From the NCBI GenBank assembly GCA_947499505.1, contig CANMOQ010000002.1, positions 434,001 through 498,000 of the forward strand: a stretch of DNA of 64,000 bases. Reading direction: 5' to 3'. Shown here piece by piece: positions 53,960 through 64,000 of this stretch (within the stretch, counting starts at the first letter, position 1; the number at the start of each line of letters is the position of its first letter). Position numbers and translations under genes: made by a program. A model generated the notes under the pieces. That model was not told the origin of the DNA, searched no databases, and was given only the letters and a program-made list of their open reading frames with translations. The DNA comes from an uncultured Erythrobacter sp. Its GTDB lineage: Bacteria; Pseudomonadota; Alphaproteobacteria; Sphingomonadales; Sphingomonadaceae.

Positions 53960-53979
53960 CAATTGGCTCAGTCCAATTG
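53960..53979 (-). promoter_or_regulatory. Inverted repeat in the carD leader
   Basis: CAATTGG (53960-53966) and CCAATTG (53973-53979) are reverse complements with a 6-base spacer. The repeat starts 13 bp upstream of the ATG, next to the ribosome site, so it could be a leader hairpin or an operator. Confidence 0.35.
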
Positions 53980-54242
53980 CAAATAGCCGACATGTCTTCC
54001 AGCGGCGCCGCGATGTGCAAACGCCGTCTAATCATTGCCGGATCTGTTGCTACTGGTCTGAAACCTTCCTGTTTTTCGACCCGGCGCTGGGACCAACCAG
54101 CGCGGTTGAACGATCATATAGCACAACCGCAACAAAATTGCGAATCGCAACTCTATTGGCCGCCTGTCAGCGATTCTAGCTATGGGAGTGGATGCCCGGG
54201 CAGGGTCTTTGTTACGCTTTTGCTGAGGCCAGGGTTCAGGCC

Positions 54243-54581
54243 TTAATCGCCTTCGCCGGGTGCCTCGCTAAAGTACTTCTCAAACTTACCTTCGACGCCT
54301 TTGAAATCATCGGCGTCTGCCGGTGCGTCCTTCTGGCTCGTGATATTGGGCCATTCGGCGGACAGCTTGGTGTTGAGCTCCAGCCACTTTTCCAGGCCGT
54401 CTTCAGTATCAGGCAGAATCGCTTCCGCTGGGCATTCTGGTTCACACACGCCGCAATCGATGCATTCGCTGGGGTTGATCACCAGCATGTTGTCGCCTTC
54501 ATAGAAGCAATCGACCGGGCAAACTTCGACACAATCGGTGTATTTGCATTTGATACAGGCGTCGGTGACGACGTAAGTCAT
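54243..54581 (-). CDS. fdxA: 7Fe ferredoxin FdxA
   Basis: 112 residues. Cluster motifs [18 protein letters not shown] and [16 protein letters not shown] give a [3Fe-4S] and a [4Fe-4S] site, as in Azotobacter ferredoxin I, with the usual C-terminal extension ([16 protein letters not shown]). It is an electron carrier without an assigned partner. The order helicase - S4 - fdxA - carD is a standard alphaproteobacterial cluster. Confidence 0.94.
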   Translation of the reverse strand: MTYVVTDACIKCKYTDCVEVCPVDCFYEGDNMLVINPSECIDCGVCEPECPAEAILPDTEDGLEKWLELNTKLSAEWPNITSQKDAPADADDFKGVEGKFEKYFSEAPGEGD

Positions 54582-54628
54582 GAGGTAAGGCTTTCTTTCG
54601 ATACCGTTTCGAGCGCTGCTAGTGCGCT

Positions 54629-54886
54629 TTACCCAGCGCGGTCAAGCTCGCGGTAGTGCGTGCGTGCTTCATCGGGCGACCCGCGCCGCTGTGGCAACGA
54701 GGTGATCTCAACTACGCGCACTTCATTACCGATTGCTAAAGTCAGCACGTCGCCTGCTACAACATCTTCGGATGCGCGCATCACATGCTTTCTATTGCAG
54801 CGTAAAGAGCGGCTTGCGATCATCTTTTGTGCGCGGGATCGGGTCCGCGCGAATCTGAGATAGACCAGCAGCCGGTCGAGCCGCAT
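54629..54886 (-). CDS. S4-domain RNA-binding protein (Hsp15-like)
   Basis: 85 residues. Classic S4 motif: [23 protein letters not shown] at the start, followed by [22 protein letters not shown]. Hsp15-type proteins rescue 50S subunits carrying stalled chains. The start codon shares one base with the helicase stop, so the two are translated together. Confidence 0.88.
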   Translation of the reverse strand: MRLDRLLVYLRFARTRSRAQKMIASRSLRCNRKHVMRASEDVVAGDVLTLAIGNEVRVVEITSLPQRRGSPDEARTHYRELDRAG

Positions 54887-57642
54887 TAGCGCAAGAGATC
54901 CGCCAAAGCATCGAAGGCGCCGCTGGCCTTGGCTGGGCCAGTGTCGGGCTTCTTGCTGCGGTTTTGCGGTTTGCCCTGTGGCCGCCCTTGGGGTGAGCCT
55001 TTGCCCCCTTTGCCGTGTTTTGTGCTCTTATGCTTGCCGTCTTCACGCTTGTTATTGGTACCAGCGCCTTTGCCCTTGGGATTGGGGCGGCGTCGGCGCG
55101 GGTTGTCGTCGCCAGCGCGCTTGGGTCGCCAGGTCCAGCTGTCCGGTGCTGGCGGTCCAAATGCACCTTCGGCAAGTGAGCGGGCGCGCTGCACCCGGAA
55201 ACCAGCCGCACTCAGCAGGCGGCGCGCATTGTCTTCTTCCAGACCAATCGAGATCGGCAGCGCCAGATCGAGCGCAAATTTCAGATTGCGCTGCTTGCCT
55301 GCTTTTTCCTGCGCTTTGCCGCGCGCATCAAAGGCCGCGCGGAAAATCTTCTCCGCCAGATCAATCCGGATCGCCTGAGTGCCAGCTGGGCGATATCCAG
55401 CAGGCAGGCCCTTGGCCTCAAGGATGACCGGCAACATAGAGGGGTTCAGCGGCCGCTTGTCGACGCCCAGCGCATGGAGCAATTGCCGCGGGGCTGGTTT
55501 CAGCAACGGCGCTGCGAAAATATCGAGCGCGCCAAAAGTCACGCCCAATTTACGCAGGAACGGGCGCATTTCCTTGGGCAGATGCTCCAAACCGGCCTTT
55601 TCGCGTGTCACAACCCCGCGCGCATCGATCAAGATATGCAGCAAAGCGCGCGCTTGCGATCCAGCCTCCGGATCGCGTGCGGCCTCGGTCAGCTTGCGCA
55701 ATGGCTCAAGCGGTTCCAGCTGGCTTGTCAGCCACTGAGTCAGCCCGGCCTCGAGCGCGTTCCTGGGTGCCTCTGGCAAGGTCGAGATATCGCGCGCCAA
55801 TATCAGGCGCGGCGCTGCAAAATCGTCTGGACCGGAGTTCGCCGAAAAGCTGATCTCGGCCAAGGGGCGATCCTGCCAGCGGATCGCACCGCGCGAGAGT
55901 TCCAATTCGCCAAGCCCCTCGGCCAGCAGCCAATTGGCCCGCTGGGTCAGGATCGTCGGCAGCGCCTTTTCACCAGCGGCGAGCAGCATTTTCCGGTCGG
56001 CCAAGGTCGCATTAGGGTCGACCACAAAGCGAAATCCATCAAGCCGGCCAATCGGCTCACCCTCAACGCACATTTGCCCATCAGGCTCCAGCGTTACTGG
56101 CAATGCATCGGCATCCTGTCCCAGCGACTTCATAAGTATTGTCGTCCTCCGATTGACGAACCTCTCGGTGAGCCGCCCATGCAGCGCATCCGATAATTTT
56201 GCTTCGACCGCGCGGGCGCGCGCAGCCATCTCATCCCGCGCCAGCACCCAATCGGGCCGCTGGCAGATATAGGCCCAGGATCGAATCGCGGCGATTCTAC
56301 CCTGCAGTGTATCAATATCCCCGTGCGTGCGGTCCAGTTCTGCGATCCGCGCGGCAACAAAGTCTGCGCCGATATAGCCATCGGCCATGTCTTGCCAGAG
56401 CCGCGCGACGAAACGGGCGTGATTGTCGGGGCCGATTTGTCGGAAATCTGGAAGACAACACGCCTCCCAAAACCGCCGGACCTGCCCACTACCGCGAACG
56501 GTGCGGCCCAGATCATCCTCGGCCAGACGTTTTAGAACAGCGAGGTCAATCGCCCTGGGGGCTGCCGTCAAAACATCACTTTGCGGCTTGCTTTCCAGAT
56601 CTCCGATCAAGGTGCCAATGCTGTCAAAGCGCGGCTCCGCCTCGCGCCAGAACAACTTGGTCAGCGGCGCGAACTGATGCTCCTCAATCGCGTAGATCTC
56701 TTCCTCAGCAAATTCGAGCGGGGCGCCATTGCGCGTGCCGCCACCGGTGAGTGTGCCGAAGCTGCCGTCTGTCTGGTGCCGCCCGGCACGGCCCGCGATC
56801 TGCGCCATCTCGGCAGGGGTAAGGCGGCGTTTGCGGCGGCCATCAAATTTGCTCAGCGCGGCGAAAGCGACATGATGCAAATCGAGGTTGAGGCCCATGC
56901 CAATCGCATCGGTGGCGACAATGTAGTCGACTTCGCCATTTTGGAACAATTCGACCTGCTTGTTGCGGGTTTGCGGCGAGAGCGCCCCCATCACCACCGC
57001 TGCGCCGCCTCTAAACCGGCGCAGCATCTCCGCCATCGCGTACACCTGCTCGACAGAGAAGGCGACGATTGCGCTCCGCGGGGGCAGGCGGGACAATTTC
57101 GTCTGACCGGCATGGGTCAGGGTGGAGAAACGTGGGCGCTCGATCAGTTCAGCGCGCGGGATCAGCTGTTTGACAATCGGCTCCAGCGTAGCCGAGCCCA
57201 GGATCATCGTCTCTTCGCGGCCGCGCGCATTGATCAGCCGGTCGGTGAAGATATGGCCGCGCTCCGGATCGGCACCAATCTGCGCCTCATCAATCGCGAC
57301 AAACGCGTGGTTGCCGCCGGTGCGGTTCATCGCCTCCATCGTGCAGCAGAAATAGCGCGCGTTTTCCGGCTCAATCCGCTCTTCACCGGTGATCAGAGCG
57401 ACTTGCGCATCACCCTTAATCGCGCGCACCCGGTCATAAACCTCCCGCGCCAGCAACCGCAGGGGAAATCCCATCATACCGCTGGAGTGGGCGCACATCC
57501 GCTCAATCGCCAAATGCGTCTTACCAGTGTTGGTCGGCCCGAGCACGGCTCGAACACGGCTGTCGCTGTGATTTTGGCTGGGGTTCCAAGAGGGTCGGGC
57601 AGTCACATCATCGCTTGTGTCACCGCGACCGGCCTGCTGCAA
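54886..57642 (-). CDS. Suv3-like DEAD/DExH RNA helicase with basic C-terminal tail
   Basis: 918 residues, larger than mitochondrial Suv3. Walker A LGPTNTGKTHLA (Lys41), Walker B IDEAQIGAD, ATP/helicase C domain with TDAIGMGLNLDLHHVAF and AGRAGRHQTDG. Middle part follows the Suv3 C-terminal region. The last ~85 residues are low-complexity and basic (Lys, Arg, Gly, Pro, Asn) and end in DALADLLR, a possible RNA-binding tail. TTG start after GTGGGA; a GTG at 57606 is possible. It unwinds RNA, probably in decay. Coupled to the S4 gene. Confidence 0.9.
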   Translation of the reverse strand: MQQAGRGDTSDDVTARPSWNPSQNHSDSRVRAVLGPTNTGKTHLAIERMCAHSSGMMGFPLRLLAREVYDRVRAIKGDAQVALITGEERIEPENARYFCCTMEAMNRTGGNHAFVAIDEAQIGADPERGHIFTDRLINARGREETMILGSATLEPIVKQLIPRAELIERPRFSTLTHAGQTKLSRLPPRSAIVAFSVEQVYAMAEMLRRFRGGAAVVMGALSPQTRNKQVELFQNGEVDYIVATDAIGMGLNLDLHHVAFAALSKFDGRRKRRLTPAEMAQIAGRAGRHQTDGSFGTLTGGGTRNGAPLEFAEEEIYAIEEHQFAPLTKLFWREAEPRFDSIGTLIGDLESKPQSDVLTAAPRAIDLAVLKRLAEDDLGRTVRGSGQVRRFWEACCLPDFRQIGPDNHARFVARLWQDMADGYIGADFVAARIAELDRTHGDIDTLQGRIAAIRSWAYICQRPDWVLARDEMAARARAVEAKLSDALHGRLTERFVNRRTTILMKSLGQDADALPVTLEPDGQMCVEGEPIGRLDGFRFVVDPNATLADRKMLLAAGEKALPTILTQRANWLLAEGLGELELSRGAIRWQDRPLAEISFSANSGPDDFAAPRLILARDISTLPEAPRNALEAGLTQWLTSQLEPLEPLRKLTEAARDPEAGSQARALLHILIDARGVVTREKAGLEHLPKEMRPFLRKLGVTFGALDIFAAPLLKPAPRQLLHALGVDKRPLNPSMLPVILEAKGLPAGYRPAGTQAIRIDLAEKIFRAAFDARGKAQEKAGKQRNLKFALDLALPISIGLEEDNARRLLSAAGFRVQRARSLAEGAFGPPAPDSWTWRPKRAGDDNPRRRRPNPKGKGAGTNNKREDGKHKSTKHGKGGKGSPQGRPQGKPQNRSKKPDTGPAKASGAFDALADLLR

Positions 57643-57801
57643 TGTCCCACGGCCAATCCCTTAGACAGGTTCTCCACAAGTCACCGCTTGGACGAGTCCT
57701 TTGGTCGTGAGTTAAGGCAGCGTTTACTTTAATCGTGCAGGAAATCAGACAATAGAGGTGATGCGCCGCCGGATTCGGGCCAGGCGCAGGATTAGCAAGC
57801 C

Positions 57802-59529
57802 TTGCCAGTTTTAGGATGCGAGTTGGATCACGCACGCGACATTGCTGATGGCGAAATCGCCAGCTCTGCAGATTCTGCGGATCTAATGGGCGTGGCTGAC
57901 GCGAACCTTGCATCCCCCGATGCGGGCGCATGCGAAGCGCATGATGACGCGGACCTGTTTAGCTATTTTGGCGATAACGCACCGGAAACCGGCGACACCG
58001 GCACTGCCGTTTCGACCAAAGTTTCGCTCACCCGCGCTGGCACCTGGCGGGATCGCTATGACGAATGGAGGCATTCGGTCGAGGATCGCCTCGCCGCGGT
58101 TGATCTTGCTCCTGATTTGGCGAGCAATATCGGAAGTCGCCGCTGGTTCCGCGGGTTCGGCACGATGGTGGGTCTTGCTGCGGTGGCGCTCGCTTTCTGG
58201 CCGGATATGAGCCCGCTTGAGGCCCGACCAGCCATGAAAATCGATGCGGCCGCCCATGATGAGCTGCGCAGTCAGATGATTATGCCGCTGGCTCTGGGCG
58301 CCGATTCCGGTCGCCGGATGAGCCCGACCCCTGAGGTTATTCCGCTCGCCAGCGCGCCTGAACGCCCTCAAATTGAGCTCGTTTCCACTTTAGCGGAAGG
58401 TGACAGCTTCCAAAGCATGCTCCGCCGCGCAGGCCTGTCCTCCAGCGACGTTAGCCGGGTGAGCGAGCTTGTTTCCGGCGCAATGCCGCTCAGCGAGATT
58501 GATGCTGGCACGCAAATGGACATCATTCTGGGTCGGCGCGAAGCGGATGGCGCGCCTCGCCCGCTCGATGAGCTGTCCTTCCGCGCTCGGTTCGACTTGG
58601 AACTGGCGATCACTCGGGAAAGCGGCGCTTTGGCGCTGGAACGCAAAATCATTCGCGTGGATGAGACACCGTTGCGCATTCGCGGGACTGTTGGCGATAG
58701 CCTGTACCGTTCCATGCGCGCAGCGGGCGCCCCGGCCGGCGCAGTGCAAGAATACATCAAGGCGATTGATGAGCAGATCGATATGGACCGCGAGGTTCGC
58801 TCGACCGACGAGTTCGACATGATCATCTCTTATCGCCGCGCCGCCACGGGTGAACGCCAGGCGGGCAAATTGCTCTATGCCGGTGTTGATCGCGGCGGAA
58901 CGTCCAAGACGCAATTGATGCGCTGGGGCGAAGATGGCCGTTTTTATGAGGCCTCTGGAGTGGGCGAGCAGCGCGGCGGCTTGGTCGCTCCTGTACCCGG
59001 CCCGATTTCTTCACGCTTTGGCATGCGCCGTCACCCAATTCTCGGTTATCGCCGGATGCATTCGGGTATGGATTTCCGCGCACGCCATGGCACTCCAATC
59101 GTTGCCGTTACCGATGGGCGCGTGACCTCGGCTGGTCGCGCAGGCGGTTGCGGCAATGCGGTGAAGCTGGATCATGGCGGCAATCTGTCGACCCGCTATT
59201 GCCATATGAGCCGAATGTCGGTGAGCCGAGGGCAGAATGTCCGACGCGGGCAAGTGATTGGCTATGTTGGCTCAACTGGCCTCTCCACCGGACCGCACCT
59301 CCACTATGAAATGTACCGCGGCGGCCGCGCGATTAACCCGGCCAGTGTTAGATTCGTCACCCGGGCGCAATTGTCCGGTGAAGAGCTCAAGAAATTCCGT
59401 GCCGCCCTTGGTCGTTTGAAAACGGTTGAACCGGGGCTTGCGCTGAAAGACCTGACCCCGACCAGCGAAGAGGTGGAAGCGCCTCTGCGCGAGATCGAGA
59501 AGCTCGACAGCGTCAAAGAGGTGGAATAG
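57802..59529 (+). CDS. M23 family metallopeptidase (membrane-anchored LytM-type)
   Basis: 575 residues. A cytoplasmic acidic stretch of ~115 residues, one membrane helix (TMVGLAAVALAFW, ~121-133), a linker and an M23 domain with zinc ligands His420 and Asp424 (HSGMDFRA) and HLH at 499-501. The fold cleaves or senses peptidoglycan cross-links, often at division. The TTG at 57802 is preceded by AGGATT; an ATG at 57886 would drop 28 residues. Divergent from the helicase gene. Confidence 0.9.
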   Translation: MPVLGCELDHARDIADGEIASSADSADLMGVADANLASPDAGACEAHDDADLFSYFGDNAPETGDTGTAVSTKVSLTRAGTWRDRYDEWRHSVEDRLAAVDLAPDLASNIGSRRWFRGFGTMVGLAAVALAFWPDMSPLEARPAMKIDAAAHDELRSQMIMPLALGADSGRRMSPTPEVIPLASAPERPQIELVSTLAEGDSFQSMLRRAGLSSSDVSRVSELVSGAMPLSEIDAGTQMDIILGRREADGAPRPLDELSFRARFDLELAITRESGALALERKIIRVDETPLRIRGTVGDSLYRSMRAAGAPAGAVQEYIKAIDEQIDMDREVRSTDEFDMIISYRRAATGERQAGKLLYAGVDRGGTSKTQLMRWGEDGRFYEASGVGEQRGGLVAPVPGPISSRFGMRRHPILGYRRMHSGMDFRARHGTPIVAVTDGRVTSAGRAGGCGNAVKLDHGGNLSTRYCHMSRMSVSRGQNVRRGQVIGYVGSTGLSTGPHLHYEMYRGGRAINPASVRFVTRAQLSGEELKKFRAALGRLKTVEPGLALKDLTPTSEEVEAPLREIEKLDSVKEVE

Positions 59530-59564
59530 CGCGCCTGCCCCAAGCTCCAGAATTTGCGGCGTGA

Positions 59565-61138
<1,574 letters not shown>

Positions 61139-61146
<8 letters not shown>

Positions 61147-61690
61147 GATTGTGCTGACGACCGAGCGATTGGAGCTGCGCCAGATTGGCGAAGATGACCT
61201 CGAAGCCCATCTTCACCACCTCAACTCCCCTGCTGTGATGGCTAAGCTAGGAGGTCCGCGCACCGCCCAGCAACTGGCGGAGAAGCACGAGGCCTCGCGC
61301 GCGGGGTTCGCGCAGGATGGGTTCGGCTTTATGTTCGCGTGTGACCGAAAAACCGGTGAGCTGGTCGCGCATTGCGGGATGAAACGCGTTTCCAACCCGC
61401 TTGCGCCCAATATTGGCGATCATGAGATCGGCTGGCTCGTGCGAGAGGATCGCTGGCGTCAGGGTCTGGCCGAAGAAGCCATGAGGGCTGTGATCGACTG
61501 GGCGTTTAACACGCATCGCGCGCCGCATTTGGTTGCGCTCACCAGTGAGAGTAATGTCGGCAGCTGGAGACTTATGGAAAAGCTCGGCATGCAGCGCCGC
61601 CCAGAGCTCGACTTTGGTGATCCGTTCTTTGCCCCAGAACACAATCCAACCATTCAATACTCGCTCACCTGCGAGCAATGGGAGAGTTAG
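61139..61690 (+). CDS. GNAT family N-acetyltransferase (RimJ/L-like), copy 2
   Basis: 183 residues. TERLELRQIGEDDLEAHL at the start, EIGWLVREDRWRQGLAEEAMRAV in the CoA site and APHLVALTSESNVGSW, then RLMEKLGMQRRPELDF. The last part is close to copy 1 (shared APH-ALT-E-NV-SW-LM-KLGMQRRP pattern), so the pair arose by duplication. The stop is followed by GGAGAG-type sequence and the gamma-carbonic anhydrase ATG 3 bp later. Confidence 0.87.
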
Positions 61691-61692
61691 CA

Positions 61693-62271
61693 ATGTACCC
61701 ACCTCCACACCACCGGGGTGTTAATGTCATCCCGTTTCACGGCAAGGCGCCCCGCATCCATGAGACGGCGTTCGTCGCGCCTGGTTCAACCATTATCGGC
61801 GATGTTGAGATCGGTGCGCACAGTTCAATCTGGTACAATTGCGTGCTGCGCGCGGATGTCGCGCCAATTCGCATTGGAGAACGCACCAATGTGCAAGACG
61901 GCAGCGTGCTGCATTGCGACGGGCCAAAGCCGGGCGATCCCGATGGCTGTCCGCTGATCATCGGGGATGACGTGCTGATCGGTCATATGGCCATGGTGCA
62001 TGGTTGCACGATTGAGGATCGCGGCTTTGTCGGGTTGGGCGCGATTGCGATGAACAAATCGGTGATCGGCTCAGACGCCATGCTGGCAGCGGGCGCGATG
62101 CTGACCGAGGGCAAGGTGATGGAGCCTCGCATGCTGTGGGCCGGTCGCCCGGCCAAGCCGATGAGAGAGCTATCAGATGCCGCGATCGCCGGAATGAAGG
62201 CCGGGGTCGCGCATTACACTGAGAACGCGAGACACCATGCCGTTGCCGTATTTGAATGTGGCCTAACTTGA
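61693..62271 (+). CDS. Gamma carbonic anhydrase family protein
   Basis: 192 residues, left-handed beta-helix with hexapeptide repeats (VAPGSTIIGDVEIGAHSSIWYNCVLRADVAPIRIGERTNVQDGSVLH). Metal-binding His sites appear in VLHCDG and IGHMAMVHGCTI. The family (YrdA/CamH-type) may have carbonic anhydrase activity or none. GGAGAG ribosome site; last gene of the hemB block by spacing. Confidence 0.88.
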   Translation: MYPPPHHRGVNVIPFHGKAPRIHETAFVAPGSTIIGDVEIGAHSSIWYNCVLRADVAPIRIGERTNVQDGSVLHCDGPKPGDPDGCPLIIGDDVLIGHMAMVHGCTIEDRGFVGLGAIAMNKSVIGSDAMLAAGAMLTEGKVMEPRMLWAGRPAKPMRELSDAAIAGMKAGVAHYTENARHHAVAVFECGLT

Positions 62272-62289
62272 GGCCATGGTCAACCCCAC

Positions 62290-62784
62290 CTAAACACCAC
62301 TATTGAGATGTCGCAGCATGTGCGGCACCAGATCAGCCTTGCCGAGCTCTACACCCAAGCTGCGCATGATCGCGTAGGCGATGCTGGTGTGGAAATAGAA
62401 GTTCGGAAATGACCAGTCGGCCACATAATCGGCGACGGACAGGCGAAATTTCATCCCATTTGGCAGCTCCAGATCGACCATTGTGTCATCTGGCAGGAGT
62501 GTCTGCTCATCAAAGGCATCGAGCATGGCAAGAGTCTCAGCGACCCTTGCTTTTGCCTCGACAAGGGTGGTTGGATCATCTTCATTCGATGCGAGCTCGG
62601 CGGTTGAAATCGTGTTTAGCGATTGCCGCGGAAAGTTGGCCAGCATCCGGATTTGCGTTGCAAAGGGCAGCATATCCGGCGCGAGGCGGCCATCAATGAT
62701 CGTGTCGGCGGCTTCGTGAGCAGCGGCTTTCTCCAGCATTCCAGACAGGGCGGCGAGCATATTGCGATAGGTAGTGATGGGCAT
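62290..62784 (-). CDS. DUF1993 family protein
   Basis: 164 residues. ITTYRNMLAALSGMLEKAAAHEAA and later LSVADYVADWSFPNFYFHTSIAYAIMRSLGVELGKADLV with an internal His match DUF1993, a DinB-like four-helix fold of unknown role. CTGGAGG fixes the start at 62784. It lies 48 bp downstream of the DNA ligase gene on the same strand. Confidence 0.85.
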   Translation of the reverse strand: MPITTYRNMLAALSGMLEKAAAHEAADTIIDGRLAPDMLPFATQIRMLANFPRQSLNTISTAELASNEDDPTTLVEAKARVAETLAMLDAFDEQTLLPDDTMVDLELPNGMKFRLSVADYVADWSFPNFYFHTSIAYAIMRSLGVELGKADLVPHMLRHLNSGV

Positions 62785-62831
62785 TGTGACCTCCAGTTGC
62801 AATTTGCAACTTAGATGCTGGGCGCGATTGG

Positions 62832-64000
62832 TCAATCCCTGATGAGAGACCGTAAGTTGTCCAACCGGTCCGCTTCGTGCACTGGCTTGTCCCAGCGGAT
62901 GCGGTGGATGCGTGGGAAACGCATGGCCAGGCCGCTTTTGTGGCGCTTGCTCGAGTGAACACTGTCAAACGCGACCTCGAACACCAACGTTCGCTCCACC
63001 TCGCGCACTGGGCCAAAGCGGTTGAGCGTCGTTTGGCGCACTAGCTTGTCGAGCTTCTTCAGTTCCGCATCGGTGAAACCCGAATAGGCCTTGCCCACGG
63101 GCAGCAATTCTGCGCCTGCGTCTGGATCGCCGTCCCAGCAGCCAAAGGTGTAATCCGAATAGAAGCTCGACCGCCTGCCAGAGCCGCGCTGCGCATACAT
63201 CAACACGCAATCCACCAGCAGCGGATCGCGTTTCCACTTGTACCACAGCCCGACCTTGCGCCCGGCGATATAGGGCGCGTCCCTGCGCTTCAGCATCAGG
63301 CCCTCGATGGCATCTTCGCGCGCGCCTCCACGGATCTCAGCGAGATGCGAAAAGTCGCGCGCCGCAACTATTTGCGAGAGGTCAAAGTGACTATTGGGCA
63401 GACGCGGCATCACCGCCTCCAGAGCCGCGCGGCGCTGTTCCCAACCAAGCTCCCGCAGATCTTCACCCTCTAGCAGCAAGACGTCATAGAGCCTTACGAA
63501 GGCCGGCAGCTCGGCGAGCATCTTCTTACTCACCTTCTTGCGGCCCAGGCGCTGCTGCAAAGCGTTGAAGCTGGCCGCGCCGCCGATCTCGCCCCCTTGA
63601 ACTGATCCGCGCACCATCAATTCGCCATCCACCACGGCATCAATCGGCAAGACATCGAGTAGCTCAGGAAAGGTTGCCGATATGTCGTCGCCAGAGCGGG
63701 AATAGAGCCGGGTTTGGCCGTTCACGCGCACCAATTGCACACGGATGCCGTCCCATTTCCACTCCGCCGCGTAATCGCTGAGATCCACCTCCTCGTCTTC
63801 GAGCGGGTGAGCGAGCATAAAAGGGCGGAACATGGGCCGATTCGTGACATCTGGCGGATCACCGCCATCGGCGGCCCAGGCGAACAGTTCCGCATAAGGC
63901 GGCTCCAGCGCGTGCCAATATTCCTCGACCTCTTCGACCGAGACATCAAAGCTTTGCGCAAAGGCCGTCTTCGCAAGCCGGGCAGACACGCCAATCCGCA
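62832..64000 (-). CDS. ATP-dependent DNA ligase, cisplatin-damage-response type, N-terminus outside window
   Basis: At least 389 residues; the frame continues past the right edge. Nucleotidyltransferase motifs: AEWKWDGIRVQL (adenylation Lys), DGELMVRG, RLYDVLL, EGLMLKRRDAPYIAGRK and WYKWKRDPLLVDCV. The C-terminal OB-fold and RIHRIRWDKPVHEAD are also present. This ligase group usually sits with an associated exonuclease and DEXH helicase in a DNA-repair set; the next gene upstream is not visible. Start not seen because it is beyond 64000. Confidence 0.9.
   Translation of the reverse strand, partial: RIGVSARLAKTAFAQSFDVSVEEVEEYWHALEPPYAELFAWAADGGDPPDVTNRPMFRPFMLAHPLEDEEVDLSDYAAEWKWDGIRVQLVRVNGQTRLYSRSGDDISATFPELLDVLPIDAVVDGELMVRGSVQGGEIGGAASFNALQQRLGRKKVSKKMLAELPAFVRLYDVLLLEGEDLRELGWEQRRAALEAVMPRLPNSHFDLSQIVAARDFSHLAEIRGGAREDAIEGLMLKRRDAPYIAGRKVGLWYKWKRDPLLVDCVLMYAQRGSGRRSSFYSDYTFGCWDGDPDAGAELLPVGKAYSGFTDAELKKLDKLVRQTTLNRFGPVREVERTLVFEVAFDSVHSSKRHKSGLAMRFPRIHRIRWDKPVHEADRLDNLRSLIRD

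Noticed and set aside
56581..57732. 383-codon plus-strand frame inside the helicase gene
   Set aside because: Antisense to clear helicase motifs; translated product has no recognisable features.

Overview
The window looks like a stretch of chromosome from an alphaproteobacterium of the order Sphingomonadales, most likely Erythrobacteraceae. This rests on family-level recognition: an UrcA protein, CarD, DUF6489, DUF1491, a PopZ-like DUF2497 protein, a Suv3-like helicase beside an S4 protein and 7Fe ferredoxin, an alphaproteobacterial dnaQ-coaE-aroE-maf-ppsR / hemE-rho-mnmE-mnmG-rsmG-parA-parB layout, and a moderately GC-rich composition. I see no rRNA, tRNA, insertion sequence, prophage or CRISPR array. 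The region is almost all core genome.

Layout. 0-3.2 kb: the 5' end of an Rrf2-type Fe-S regulator with a candidate operator, a DUF885 lipoprotein and an AraC regulator. 3.2-8.2 kb: pyrD, a gamma-glutamyltransferase lipoprotein and a long-chain acyl-CoA ligase, preceded by a possible small RNA. 8.2-9.3 kb: an unrecognised two-gene operon. 9.3-16.6 kb: a thiS-thiG fusion, merC with a Zur-like box, ctaA, a cutA gene with no normal start, the rplM-rpsI operon, a phosphoesterase and small membrane or periplasmic proteins. 16.7-20.3 kb: a LytS/LytTR-type two-component pair with an uncharacterised 36-codon upstream frame, then fumC. 20.4-31 kb: a Pcm-like/tolC/popZ-like cluster, an S9 peptidase, erpA, xth, a cell-wall hydrolase and the hpf-ptsN cluster.

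31-46 kb is the replication-origin domain. dnaQ, coaE, aroE, maf and ppsR run leftward, and hemE, hemJ, rho, mnmE, mnmG, rsmG, parA and parB run rightward. They are separated by a 382-bp gene-free segment that ends in an almost pure A/T tract. This is the same context as the Caulobacter origin (between hemE and RP001). Three ParB-binding (parS) palindromes lie 6-9 kb to the right, next to parAB. Two BLUF blue-light receptor genes sit directly downstream of rho.

46-64 kb: a glycine-zipper envelope protein, free-methionine-sulfoxide reductase, a sorbosone-dehydrogenase-like protein, an acyl-CoA dehydrogenase, a Sua5-type tRNA-modification enzyme, a DUF2807 lipoprotein, carD, fdxA, an S4 protein, the Suv3-like helicase, an M23 peptidase, hemB, two paralogous acetyltransferases, a gamma-class carbonic anhydrase, a DUF1993 protein and the 3' part of an ATP-dependent DNA-repair ligase cut by the window edge.

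Recurring themes are haem (hemE, hemJ, hemB, ctaA), Fe-S handling (Rrf2 regulator, erpA, two ferredoxins), cell-cycle and chromosome segregation (oriC, parABS, popZ-like) and envelope maintenance. The least explained items are the 8.2-9.2 kb operon, the hairpin-framed mini-ORF before the histidine kinase, the small RNA candidate next to pyrD, and the broken start of cutA.
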